A DNA stretch of 64,000 nucleotides from Nitrospirota bacterium (GTDB lineage Bacteria; Nitrospirota; Nitrospiria; Nitrospirales; Nitrospiraceae), in the NCBI GenBank assembly GCA_040757595.1, contig JBFLWP010000002.1:263832-327831 (forward strand), in the 5' to 3' direction. Positions within the stretch are counted from its first letter, which is position 1. Every line of letters starts with the position of its first letter. Below are positions 31,701 to 41,504 of this stretch, in pieces. The notes below the pieces were generated by a model. The model was given only the letters and a program-made list of their open reading frames with translations. It made no database searches and was not told where the DNA came from. Both the position numbers and the translations under genes were made by a program.

Positions 31701-33200
31701 GTGAAGATTTCCGGATCCGGTCCTTTCCCCTTCCTGCTGGCTTCGGCCCTGGCCCTGGCGGTTCCAGTCCATGGGTGCACGTCCGAATCCCGGCCGGGGC
31801 TCCCACCAAACAGCCCCTTCGCAGACGCCACCGTTGGCACGGACCGGCTCCTGAGCCACGGCGTGGCCGCGGGGGACGTCACGGCCGACTCGGCCCTGGT
31901 CTGGTTCCGGACGAACGGTCCCGCTCGGTCCCAGGTCGAGTGGTGGCCGGAGGACGGCCAGATGGGATCGCAAAGCATGCGATCCGCGGCGCCGATCAGA
32001 AGCGCGGTCGTGGCCACCAGCCGCGCGCGGGACTTCACCGCTGCCGTGCGATTGACGGGCTTGACGCCGGGCACTGGCTATCGGTACCGGATCCTGACCG
32101 GCCCGCCCGAGGGCGAGGCCGAGTTGAAGCCGGCGCGCGATCGCGGGGCGGGCCGCTTTGCCACGGCTCCCGGCCCGGATAGCTCCCGGCCCCTCCGGTT
32201 CGTTTGGAGCGGGGACCTCGGCGGGCAGGGGCGCTGCCGGGACGCAGGAACCGGCTATCGGATCTTCGACCAGATCGTTCAACGTCAACCCGCCTTCGTG
32301 CTCCTGCTGGGCGACCTGATCTACGGGGACGACCGGTGCCCGTCCCCGCCCAACGTGCCGGGCGGGGATTTCCTCGCGACGACGCTGGAGGAGTACCGGG
32401 CCAAGCACCGCTACCAGCGAGGCGACGCGGCGTTGCAGCGGCTGCTGGCTTCGGTGCCGGTCTATGTCATCTGGGACGACCACGAGGTCAGGAACAACTT
32501 CTCCGGCCCGCACGATCCCCTGATGCCGGTCGGCCGGCAGGCCTTGCTCGAGTACTGGCCGATCGGGACGTCCGGGGACGACGAGTTCCGGCTATATCGG
32601 CGGGTCCGGTATAGCGCCGATCTGGAGCTGTTCATCCTGGATACGAGACAGTATCGCAGCCGGAACGCCGAGCCGGACGGGCCCTCCAAGACGATGCTGG
32701 GCGAGGCCCAGCGGCGGTGGCTGTTGGAAGGGCTAGCCGCCTCGTCGGCCACGTGGAAGGTGATCGCCACCAGCGTGCCGCTGTCGAACCCCAAAACCGG
32801 GAACAAGCTGAACTCCGGCAACGACAGTTGGGCCCGGGGTGCGGACGGGACGGGCTTCCAGGTCGAGCTGCGCGGCATCGTCCAGATGATCCTGGACCGC
32901 CGGATCAGGAACGTCGTCTGGCTGGCCACGGACGTACACTACGTCCAGATCAATGCCTACGATCCGGACCGGGACGGAGCGACGGACTTTCACGAGTTCA
33001 TCTGCGGCCCCCTCTCCTCCGCTCCCGGCATCCTGCTTCCCCCGGACCGGGCCTTCAACCCGACGACGCTCCACGGCGAGAGCGGGTTCCTGAACTTCGG
33101 CCTGGTCACGGTCGGGCCGGACGCGCTCGGCCTGGCCATCGTTGACGAGGCCGGCCGGTCCCGCTTCACCACCACCATTCCTGCGAGGAAGGATCGTTAA
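31701..33200 (+). CDS. PhoD-like phosphatase, exported
   Basis: 499 residues from GTG 31701. A hydrophobic N-terminus ends at HGCTSES, a possible but non-ideal lipobox (Cys26). A PhoD N-terminal Fn3-like domain (HGVAAGDVTADSALVWFR) is followed by the metallophosphatase domain with SGDLGGQG, LLGDLIYGDD and VYVIWDDHEVRNN, which supply metal ligands, and LATDVHYVQI. PhoD enzymes hydrolyse phosphodiesters such as teichoic acids or phospholipids, using Ca and Fe. No pho-box was recognised. Confidence 0.88.
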   Translation: MKISGSGPFPFLLASALALAVPVHGCTSESRPGLPPNSPFADATVGTDRLLSHGVAAGDVTADSALVWFRTNGPARSQVEWWPEDGQMGSQSMRSAAPIRSAVVATSRARDFTAAVRLTGLTPGTGYRYRILTGPPEGEAELKPARDRGAGRFATAPGPDSSRPLRFVWSGDLGGQGRCRDAGTGYRIFDQIVQRQPAFVLLLGDLIYGDDRCPSPPNVPGGDFLATTLEEYRAKHRYQRGDAALQRLLASVPVYVIWDDHEVRNNFSGPHDPLMPVGRQALLEYWPIGTSGDDEFRLYRRVRYSADLELFILDTRQYRSRNAEPDGPSKTMLGEAQRRWLLEGLAASSATWKVIATSVPLSNPKTGNKLNSGNDSWARGADGTGFQVELRGIVQMILDRRIRNVVWLATDVHYVQINAYDPDRDGATDFHEFICGPLSSAPGILLPPDRAFNPTTLHGESGFLNFGLVTVGPDALGLAIVDEAGRSRFTTTIPARKDR

Positions 33201-33310
33201 CCCCCTTGCAATCTCGCCCGGAAGCCGGCTAGGGTAGGCGTCCGCCGGGGCGGGAGCGATCCGTCCTGGCGGCGGAACGACAACCACGGAGCGGTGAAGG
33301 AGAGCACGAC

Positions 33311-33793
33311 ATGGCTGGGTTGATGACGGCGGAAGAGGTGTTCGAAAAGGCGAGGGCAGCGGCCCTGGCCGCGACTGGGCCGGACGAGCGCGGTTTGCAG
33401 ATTGATTACCCGGCCCTCAAGGCGAATATCCAGGTGGCGCTCGGAGACCGGAAGGTGGCGCTGGTCCACGCGAACAAGTTTCTGCCCGAGGGATACGAGG
33501 AGCAGGGACGTTTCAACCTGCTGCTGTTGACGGCGGGGAAAGTCCTCTACGACATGGTCATCGGGGACTCCTATTTCCGGTATGATGTGGTCTCCCTTGG
33601 GGACATTGACAAGGTCCAGATCATTGACGCGGTCTGGGAAAACCGGGAGAAGCGGCGGGAGGAACCGTTCCTGAGCCTCCGCTTGATGCACGCGGACGAG
33701 ACGCATCTCCTTCTGGCGCTGGACGAGAACGAGCGCAAGAGCCTCCTCACCTTTGCCGCCGCCGTGACCGCGGCGCGGCATCCGGAACGGTAG
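33311..33793 (+). CDS. Hypothetical protein
   Basis: 160 residues with AGGAG 8 bp before the ATG. It starts with a helical segment (TAEEVFEKARAAALAA) and continues with strand-rich sequence (KVLYDMVIGDSYFRYDVVSL, PFLSLRLMHADETHLLLAL), a PH-domain-like pattern. No signal peptide or membrane helix. I do not recognise a family. Confidence 0.75.
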   Translation: MAGLMTAEEVFEKARAAALAATGPDERGLQIDYPALKANIQVALGDRKVALVHANKFLPEGYEEQGRFNLLLLTAGKVLYDMVIGDSYFRYDVVSLGDIDKVQIIDAVWENREKRREEPFLSLRLMHADETHLLLALDENERKSLLTFAAAVTAARHPER

Positions 33794-34157
33794 GCTGGAA
33801 CGGTGAACGATGAATGCTGAACGCTGAATGGGGGGGAAGACGACGGTCTTCAGTTCAGCGGCGGCAGCCGGGGAAACAATCTCCTGGGTGCCCGGTTGGC
33901 AAGGGATTGACGATGCCCGGTTGGTCTCGCAGAGGGTCCCACCGAGATTGACAATAGAAACTGCCGACAGTTGACAATAGGTTGACGATCTGCCCGCTTT
34001 GCCGGAACATCACCTCGGTCCTTCCCGCCATGGTCAGCCGCGTCTCGGTGCCTGATCGGCGTAAACTTTTCTTCAGACTGCCAGAGCCACGGGTTCAGGC
34101 ACGGTGGCTAACAACCACTCTCAGCGGTCACTGCAAGCGATCTGCTGAAGCGCGAAG
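33794..34157. other. 364-bp gene-poor stretch with a stuttered word repeat
   Basis: 33795-33862 carries GAACGGTGAACGATGAATGC and TGAACGCTGAATG, then TTCAGTTCAGCG: the GAATG/GAACG word family also seen at 25279. 33905-33995 has a second stutter (TTGACGAT, TTGACAATAG, TTGACAATAG, TTGACGAT). No convincing gene is visible. Confidence 0.5.
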
Positions 34158-34420
34158 TTAGCCTTGCTGCTTGATGCGTCGCTCATACTCTTCATGAGGT
34201 CCGACCCACACCCAAACGAAACTGCCCCATCCTCAACAGCCGGCGCCCGGTGATGAGGCCCCACCCTCACGGACCACAGCTTGCCAATCTTTTTGAAGTG
34301 TAGCGAAGGGTGTGCGGGATTTTCTTTCAGGAGGTCGAAGTTGTGTCGGGCCACTCTTTGGACAGCTTCCGGAAGGTGTGCATAGCAAGCCCAAAACCGA
34401 GCCGTTGTGCGATGTTTCAC
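34158..34420 (-). pseudogene. RelE/ParE-type toxin, frameshifted
   Basis: The start overlaps the antitoxin gene by 4 bp (ATGA). The first part (ARFWACYAHLPEAVQRVA, HFKKIGKLWSVRVGPHHRAPAVEDG) is RelE-family toxin sequence. After EDG the frame changes: the -1 frame continues SFVWVWVGPHEEYERRIKQQ and stops at 34158-34160, exactly the expected C-terminus. One base seems lost in GATGGGGCAG. As read, the frame runs on to 34121 with an unrelated tail. Either the toxin is dead or the base is a sequencing or assembly error. Confidence 0.8.
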
Positions 34421-34617
34421 AGGTCCTTTAGCGTCCCTTTTGCTTTCTCTTCGAGCGCTTCACGTATCAGGAAATCCAGCTTTCCAGCCTTGGAATCGGC
34501 TTCGATCTCCTTATCCCATCGCTCCCAGTCCTTTTCTGACAGCCACCGGACGAGTTCGGTGAACTCCTCCCGAGGAAGCTTCTCGATCTCCGTCTTAAGT
34601 TGATCTACTTTCGACAT
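34417..34617 (-). CDS. Antitoxin of a RelE/ParE-type pair
   Basis: 66 residues from ATG 34617 with GGGAGG upstream. It is a helical protein (VDQLKTEIEKLPREEFTELV, RWLSEKDWERWDKEIEAD) ending in a basic/acidic tail (LIREALEEKAKGTLKDL) typical of short antitoxins that wrap around RelE toxins. The frame is intact although the toxin is not. No separate DNA-binding domain is obvious. Confidence 0.75.
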   Translation of the reverse strand: MSKVDQLKTEIEKLPREEFTELVRWLSEKDWERWDKEIEADSKAGKLDFLIREALEEKAKGTLKDL

Positions 34618-34751
34618 GGTCTTTCCTCCCGACACGGCCGACCAACACCGATTTGCCAGGCTTGAAGTCTGACGCAACGTGCGGCCGGATTCACGAACTC
34701 AGTATGCCATCATTCCCGGCTACGCGCCACACCCCGCTGCGCGGTGAACGG

Positions 34752-35843
34752 CTAGCCTTTGGTGTGGAAGGGCAGGGCGTGGACGGTGGCGGGATATCGC
34801 CGACCGTCGTGTTCGACGGTCAACTCGGTGCCGGGCTGGGTGAAGTCGCGCAGAGGAAAGCCAAGCGCGATGACCTGGCCCAGTGAAGGGGAGGGGGCCG
34901 CGCTGGAGATCCAGCCGACTTCCCGCTCGCCGCTGAAGAGCTTGGCCCCTCTGGGCGGGACCACCGGATCCTTGAGCGCCAGCCCCACCAGCCGGCGCCT
35001 GACGCTTCCGTAGGTGTCCATCCTGGCGACCACCTCCTGCCCTGGATAGCAGCCCTTGCTCAAGCTGAAGGCCTTGCCTTCCAGGTTGGCCTCCGGCGGG
35101 ACGATTTCTTCGGTTAAGTCCATGCCGGCTCTTGGAAGCCCCGCCTCGATCCGGAGGGACTCGCGGGCTGCGATCCCGAAAGGCTTGAGCCCCATCGGAC
35201 CTCCTGCCTCCCAGAGCCGTTCCCAAACCGAAATGAATCTGTCTGCCGGCAGCAGGATTTCGATGTCGGTTTCGCCGGTCTCCTCCGTTCGGATCAGCAA
35301 CATCTCTTGCCCGTCGATCTGCTGCGTGAGGAAGGCCAGTGGTTTGAGCCCCGCCACATCGGCTCCGAGCGAGGCTTTGACCAAGTCATTGGACTTGGGG
35401 CCGCTGATAAGCAGGAGCCCCCAGGTCTCCGCGCAGTTCTCGATCTTGGCCTTGGTGCCGTAGAGGAGGAACTTGCGAAGGGCCTGGAACGTCGTTTCGC
35501 CGATCTCGCCCACGTCCTCCAGCATCAGGGCCTCGGCCAGGAGGTAGACCCGGAAGTAGGTGAGCATCTTGCCCTTGTGGGTGAGGAGGCTGGAATAGAG
35601 GCCCTGCCCGACGGTCAGCGGCAGGATGTCGTTGCTGATCACGCTCTGCAGCCATTTCACCCGGTCCTCGCCGAGGACCCGCAGCTTCCCGCGGTGGGAG
35701 AGGTCGGCCAGGCCGACGCCCGCCCGCACTGCCCGGTGCTCGGCCGCCGGATCGCCGTAATGGAGCGGCATGGTCCAGCCGGCGACCTCGCCGAAGACGG
35801 CGCCGAGCTTCTCGTGCTGGTCGTGGAGGCGGGTTTGCTTCAT
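34752..35843 (-). CDS. ygfZ: YgfZ/GcvT-family folate-binding protein
   Basis: 363 residues. GcvT-like N-terminal domain (LSHRGKLRVLGEDRVKWLQSVISNDI) and the diagnostic K-G-C-Y-x-G-Q-E motif (SKGCYPGQEVVARM). YgfZ/IBA57 proteins use folate to assist repair or assembly of Fe-S clusters in certain enzymes. ThiC, BioB and NadA, all Fe-S enzymes, are encoded in this window. It is preceded by a pseudo-receiver gene reading towards it on the same strand from 36294. Confidence 0.88.
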   Translation of the reverse strand: MKQTRLHDQHEKLGAVFGEVAGWTMPLHYGDPAAEHRAVRAGVGLADLSHRGKLRVLGEDRVKWLQSVISNDILPLTVGQGLYSSLLTHKGKMLTYFRVYLLAEALMLEDVGEIGETTFQALRKFLLYGTKAKIENCAETWGLLLISGPKSNDLVKASLGADVAGLKPLAFLTQQIDGQEMLLIRTEETGETDIEILLPADRFISVWERLWEAGGPMGLKPFGIAARESLRIEAGLPRAGMDLTEEIVPPEANLEGKAFSLSKGCYPGQEVVARMDTYGSVRRRLVGLALKDPVVPPRGAKLFSGEREVGWISSAAPSPSLGQVIALGFPLRDFTQPGTELTVEHDGRRYPATVHALPFHTKG

Positions 35844-35847
35844 GGGA

Positions 35848-35928
35848 TCGTGAGACGTGAAATGCCAGACGCGAGACGAAAGACCGGCTTCCTCTGAGAA
35901 CCCCTCACGCCTTACCCCTTACGGTAAG
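35848..35928. repeat. Stuttered palindrome, GTGAGACG / CTCACGCCTTAC words
   Basis: CGTGAGACGTGAAATGCCAG and ACGCGAGACG face CTCACGCCTTACCCCTTACG. The right arm encodes the final residues (VRGKA) and stop of the receiver-like protein. Confidence 0.5.
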
Positions 35929-36294
35929 TTCCTCGATCAGCTCCCGCGTCCTTGCCGAGAACTCGTTGCGGGAGACGATCTTGGTCACGCCCAGCTCTTT
36001 GGCGCGCCGCCACGCCTCGACTTCCTCGTGGTTGGCGAAGGCCAGGATCGGGAGGGCCGGCGCACCTGTTCGAAGGTCCTGGATTGCCCGGAAGGGGTCG
36101 AATCGCTCCTCGTTCAGGTTGACGACCAGGGCGGCCGGCGCAGCGGAGGCAGCCTTGACCGCCGCGTCTTCCTGCGTCCGCACCCGCTCGAGCGTGTAGT
36201 CGCCGCCGCGCAGCGCGTCCCGGACCTTCGTGTAGAAGAATACGTCGCTCACGGCGACGAGCACGACTTTGTCTTTGTGATCCGGTTGGTTCAT
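35905..36294 (-). CDS. Degenerate receiver (pseudo-receiver) protein
   Basis: 129 residues from ATG 36294 (AAGGA upstream). The fold follows a CheY-like receiver (VVLVAVSDVFFYTKVRDAL, ALPILAFANHEE, GVTKIVSRNEF), but the phospho-acceptor strand reads LVVNLNEERF: Asn replaces Asp and the early acidic pair is missing. It probably acts without phosphorylation. It lies between the TPR protein and the YgfZ-like gene on the same strand. Confidence 0.7.
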   Translation of the reverse strand: MNQPDHKDKVVLVAVSDVFFYTKVRDALRGGDYTLERVRTQEDAAVKAASAAPAALVVNLNEERFDPFRAIQDLRTGAPALPILAFANHEEVEAWRRAKELGVTKIVSRNEFSARTRELIEELTVRGKA

Positions 36295-36351
36295 AGGATC
36301 CTTGAACGAGTACCCGAAAAGCCGCACCCCTGCGCCTCGTGCCTGCTTCGT

Positions 36352-36867
36352 TCAGTTCAACATGCTGATCAGCCGGCTCAGCGAGCGCTTGGCCAGGGCG
36401 TACTTGGGGTTCAGCGTCAGGGCCTTCTTGTAACTTTCGATGGCCCGGTCCCACTGGCCCTTCCGCTCGTACACGCGCCCCAGGTTCAGGTGCGGAAAGG
36501 CAGGACTCTCGTAGCGCCTGGCCTGCATGGCCTTCTCGAACCAGGGGATGGCCTCATCGAATTGCCCCTTCTCGATCAGATAGGCGCCGATGTCGTTGTA
36601 CGGGTTCCCGAAGTCCGGGTCCTGCGCGATGGCGTGGTGGCACTCCTCGATCGCCTCGTCCAGCCGGCCCATGAAGCTGTAGGTCCAGCCCAGGAAGGTG
36701 TAGGCCTCGGCGGTCGGGTGTGTGTCGATCGAACGCTTGTAGAGGTTGACCGCCTCCTCGAGCTCGCCCTTCATCTGACGCTCGTAGGCCTGCTGGAACA
36801 AGTTCCAGGCGTCCCGTTTGGCCTCTTCGCCGCCTTCGCCCTGCAGGAGAAAATCCTGGATGTCCAT
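36352..36867 (-). CDS. TPR-repeat protein
   Basis: 171 residues with about four tetratricopeptide repeats (AYTFLGWTYSFMGRLDEAI, PYNDIGAYLIEKGQFDEAI, PHLNLGRVYERKGQWDRAI). A protein-interaction scaffold with no enzyme domain or signal peptide. ATG 36867 has no clear ribosome site. It precedes the pseudo-receiver gene by 57 bp and probably shares its transcript. Confidence 0.85.
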   Translation of the reverse strand: MDIQDFLLQGEGGEEAKRDAWNLFQQAYERQMKGELEEAVNLYKRSIDTHPTAEAYTFLGWTYSFMGRLDEAIEECHHAIAQDPDFGNPYNDIGAYLIEKGQFDEAIPWFEKAMQARRYESPAFPHLNLGRVYERKGQWDRAIESYKKALTLNPKYALAKRSLSRLISMLN

Positions 36868-36880
36868 GGATCGCAACGAA

Positions 36881-36980
36881 GAGCTGATGGCCTATGGCAA
36901 ACGGCCGATGGCACGGAACCGGGGTCAAAACCGCAGCCTCTTTTCCGGGCCATATGCCATCAGCTATAGGCCATACGCTT
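36881..36980. repeat. Stuttered palindrome, TATGGC/GCCATA word family (copy 1)
   Basis: CTGATGGCCTATGGCAAACG and GCCGATGGC face GGCCATATGCCATCAGC and TATAGGCCATACGC around about 40 bp. The same words build the element at 57022-57122. It fills the gap between thi4 and the TPR gene. Confidence 0.6.
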
Positions 36981-36981
36981 C

Positions 36982-37782
36982 CTATTCCTGCTTCAGTTTT
37001 TTCCTGATGAGTTCGGCGCCGTACCGGCCCGAGAGCAGCATGGAGCCGAAGGCCGGCCCCATGCGCGGCGTGCCGTAGACCGCGGCCACGGCCAGCCCGA
37101 CCACGAAGCAGTTGGGGTAGACTTCGCCGGTGCGCTCCATGACCGCCTCCTCGGAGCGCGAGACCCACATGGCCCCGTTGCCGGGCACCTTCTCGTACAG
37201 GTTCCGCCGGTGCAGCAGGTCCACGACCACCGCGTCGTGGCCGGTGGCGTCCACCACCACGCGGCTCTCCAGCGCGATCGGATCCACGTGGATCACGTCG
37301 TGCCCCGCCATTTCGGCCGTGGTGTTGTTGACCACGACTCCTTCGAGCACGCCGTCCTGCCGCAGGATCAGGTCCACCACGCGCGTGAGGTTCATGATCT
37401 TGGCGCCGGCCCGGTAGGCGGCGGCGATCAGGGCTCCGGTCGCGTGGGGCGGGTCCACCAGATACATCCCCTCGCAGTCCTTGACCTGCTTGCAGGGGAC
37501 GCCGAACTCCTCCAGGATCTCGTGGGCGGGCGCGCAGATCGAGGCCTTGTTCATCAGGTAGCCGCCGGACCAGAACCCGCCGCCCAAAGCCAGGGACTGC
37601 TCCACGATGAGCGTCCGGAAGCCCATGGCCGCCAAATCCCTGGCGCAGAGCAGGCCGGAGGGACCGGCTCCCACCACGATCACGTCGCTCTCGATGAGCT
37701 GGTCGAACTCTTTATAATATTCCCGCGCGATCTGGCGGGTGACGTCACGCTCCCGCAAGGGCGCCGGTTTGGGCCGTTCCAT
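36982..37782 (-). CDS. thi4: Sulfide-dependent ADP-thiazole synthase (Thi4)
   Basis: 266 residues. FAD/NAD-binding GAGPSGLLCARDLA, LGGGFWSGGYLMNK and a C-terminal VVGLAVAAVYGTPRMGPAFG identify Thi4. At the sulfur-donor position the sequence is IHVDPI with His165, as in archaeal Thi4, not the suicidal Cys of yeast. Such enzymes use free sulfide and iron and act many times, making the thiazole half of thiamine from NAD and glycine. GGGAG precedes the ATG. It follows thiC, which makes the pyrimidine half. Confidence 0.92.
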   Translation of the reverse strand: MERPKPAPLRERDVTRQIAREYYKEFDQLIESDVIVVGAGPSGLLCARDLAAMGFRTLIVEQSLALGGGFWSGGYLMNKASICAPAHEILEEFGVPCKQVKDCEGMYLVDPPHATGALIAAAYRAGAKIMNLTRVVDLILRQDGVLEGVVVNNTTAEMAGHDVIHVDPIALESRVVVDATGHDAVVVDLLHRRNLYEKVPGNGAMWVSRSEEAVMERTGEVYPNCFVVGLAVAAVYGTPRMGPAFGSMLLSGRYGAELIRKKLKQE

Positions 37783-37799
37783 GGTGACTCCCTCAGAGT

Positions 37800-37866
37800 G
37801 TTCAGTTTTCAGTCGTCAGTCTTCAGTTTGAAACTGACCACTGATCACTGAGAACTGACAACTTGA
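37800..37866. repeat. Stuttered palindrome, TCAGT/ACTGA word family (best example)
   Basis: The left arm reads TTCAGTTTTCAGTCGTCAGT then CTTCAGTTTG; the right arm AAACTGACCACTGATCACTG then AGAACTGACAAC. The word CAGT occurs four times and ACTG four times, mirrored around the centre. It fills the thiC-thi4 gap. Confidence 0.65.
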
Positions 37867-37867
37867 C

Positions 37868-39910
<2,043 letters not shown>

Positions 39911-39912
39911 TC

Positions 39913-39952
39913 TCCAAAACAAAAAAGCCGCACCAGGTAGAAGGGTGCGGCT
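39913..39952 (-). terminator. Riboswitch-controlled intrinsic terminator
   Basis: Read leftward, AGCCGCACC pairs with GGTGCGGCT and is followed by TTTTTTGTTTTG. It lies about 30 bp after the TPP aptamer and before thiC, the expected place for an expression platform that ends transcription when TPP is bound. Confidence 0.85.
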
Positions 39953-39979
39953 GCCAAGAGTCTCCAAGGCCAATGGGCC

Positions 39980-40068
39980 CTGCCGCTTCCCTACGCTGGT
40001 ATTATCCAGGTCAGGTTCTGAGGGTCGTCCGTGAGATTCGGACTCTCAGCCGTGAGGCTCCCCTAGCT
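39980..40068 (-). promoter_or_regulatory. TPP riboswitch (THI element) for thiC-thi4
   Basis: On the minus strand the conserved pieces appear in order: AGGGGAGCC, GGCTGAGAGT, then CCTCAGAACCTGACCTGG, ATAATACCAGCGTAGGGAA. These form the P1-P5 arms of the thiamine pyrophosphate aptamer. It should repress the thiamine genes when TPP is plentiful. Confidence 0.95.
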
Positions 40069-40078
40069 ATGGACGGTG

Positions 40079-40108
40079 ATCGTACACCCCGTTTTTTCCG
40101 GTTGTCAA
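40079..40108 (-). promoter_or_regulatory. Promoter of the TPP riboswitch-thiC transcript
   Basis: Minus strand TTGACA (40108-40103), 18-bp spacer, TACGAT (40084-40079). The predicted start is just before the aptamer. Confidence 0.65.
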
Positions 40109-40195
40109 CCGGCCCGCCGACCAACGGGCCGGCGCCGATCGGCCCCGGGAGGTCCGACGCACCGGATGCCCCGCCCTGGGAGGGAGGGCGGGCCG

Positions 40196-40224
40196 TTGAT
40201 TGTCCGGAGCGGCTGTCGTAGAAT
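40196..40224 (+). promoter_or_regulatory. Promoter of nadA
   Basis: TTGATT (40196-40201), 17-bp spacer, TAGAAT (40219-40224), about 96 bp before the nadA GTG. Confidence 0.55.
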
Positions 40225-40320
40225 GCGCACTTACGTCAGACGGGCGGCGGTCCAGGCTGGCTCCGGAGCGGTTGTGAACGGCTGGCCGCAACAGTCCGGG
40301 ATAAAGGAAGCCAAACCAAG

Positions 40321-41424
40321 GTGAAGGCCCTCGCGTCGGTCCCGACATCGGTGACGGAGTATCAGGCCCTGACGCCGCAGGAGCTGTTCGAGCGGACGGC
40401 GGCGGCCAAGAGGACCCTGGGCGACCGGGCGCTGATCCTCGGGCACAACTACCAGCGGGACGAAGTGATCGAGCACGCCGATTTTCGCGGCGATTCGCTC
40501 ATGCTGGCCAAGCTCGCGGCTGAGCGCGCCGAACGGCCCCACATCGTCTTCTGCGGCGTGCACTTCATGGCCGAGACCGCCGACATCCTCAGCCGCTCGG
40601 GGCAGACCGTCATTCTTCCGGACCTGTCGGCCGGCTGCTCGATGGCGGACATGGCTGCGATCGAGCAGGTGGACCAGTGTTGGGAGTCGCTCTCCCGCAT
40701 CCTGCCGGTTGAAGAGGCCGTGACGCCGGTCGTCTACGTCAACTCGGCGGCGGTGCTCAAGGCATTCTGCGGCGAGCACGGCGGGATCACCTGCACTTCT
40801 TCCAACGCCAAAGCGGTGATGGACTGGGCCTGGGCCCGTCGCGAGAAGCTCCTGTTCTTCCCCGACGAGCACCTGGGCCGCAACACGGCCAACAGGATGG
40901 GCTTGCCGCGCGAGCAGATGATCGTGTGGGACCCCTTCATGCCGAACGGGGGGCATACGGCGGACGCAGTCCGCAAGGCCCGGCTCATCCTGTGGAAGGG
41001 CCATTGCAGCGTGCACCAGATGTTCCAGCCGGCCCACGTGGACTACTTCCGGCGGAAGTACCCGGACGGCAAGGTCATCGTGCATCCGGAATGTCACGAG
41101 GACGTCGTCAACAAAGCCGACCTGGTCGGCTCCACCGAGTTCATCATCCGGACGGTTCGCTCGGCCCCAGCCGGAACGACCTGGGCGGTGGGGACCGAGC
41201 TGAATCTGGTCAATCGCCTGAAGCGAGAGCAGTCCGACAAGCACGTCTTCTTCCTTTCCTCCACGGTCTGCCAGTGCGCCACCATGTTCCGCATTGATGC
41301 TCCCCACCTCTGCTGGGCGATGGAAAACTTGGCCGAAGGCCACGTCGTGAACCGCATCGTCGTGCCGGACGATGAAAAGGCCTGGGCCAGGATCGCGCTG
41401 GACCGCATGATGGCGGTGAGTTGA
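40321..41424 (+). CDS. nadA: Quinolinate synthase NadA
   Basis: 367 residues from a GTG with GGAAG upstream. LGHNYQRDEVIEHADFRGDS, LPDLSAGCSMADM, YVNSAAVLKAF, VHPECHEDVV and the final STVCQCATM region are NadA signatures, with the cysteines that hold the [4Fe-4S] cluster. NadA condenses iminoaspartate with DHAP to quinolinate in NAD synthesis. nadB and nadC are not in the window. Confidence 0.93.
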   Translation: MKALASVPTSVTEYQALTPQELFERTAAAKRTLGDRALILGHNYQRDEVIEHADFRGDSLMLAKLAAERAERPHIVFCGVHFMAETADILSRSGQTVILPDLSAGCSMADMAAIEQVDQCWESLSRILPVEEAVTPVVYVNSAAVLKAFCGEHGGITCTSSNAKAVMDWAWARREKLLFFPDEHLGRNTANRMGLPREQMIVWDPFMPNGGHTADAVRKARLILWKGHCSVHQMFQPAHVDYFRRKYPDGKVIVHPECHEDVVNKADLVGSTEFIIRTVRSAPAGTTWAVGTELNLVNRLKREQSDKHVFFLSSTVCQCATMFRIDAPHLCWAMENLAEGHVVNRIVVPDDEKAWARIALDRMMAVS

Positions 41425-41427
41425 AAG

Positions 41428-41490
41428 CGCTCAGCGGCAGCTCACAGCCCGGACCACTTTCAATCGCTGCATGCTGATGGCTGACTGCTC
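41428..41490. repeat. Stuttered palindrome, CAGC/GCTG words
   Basis: GCTCAGCGGCAGCTCACAGC faces GCTGCATGCTGATGGCTGAC, then TGC, between nadA and ileS. ileS has no recognisable Shine-Dalgarno after it. Confidence 0.5.
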
Positions 41491-41504
41491 TACGGGCGGT
41501 CTCA

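Noticed and set aside
33855-34031. 58-codon reverse frame in the gene-poor stretch
   Set aside because: No ribosome site and the frame consists partly of TTGACAATAG stutter; no family resemblance I could defend.
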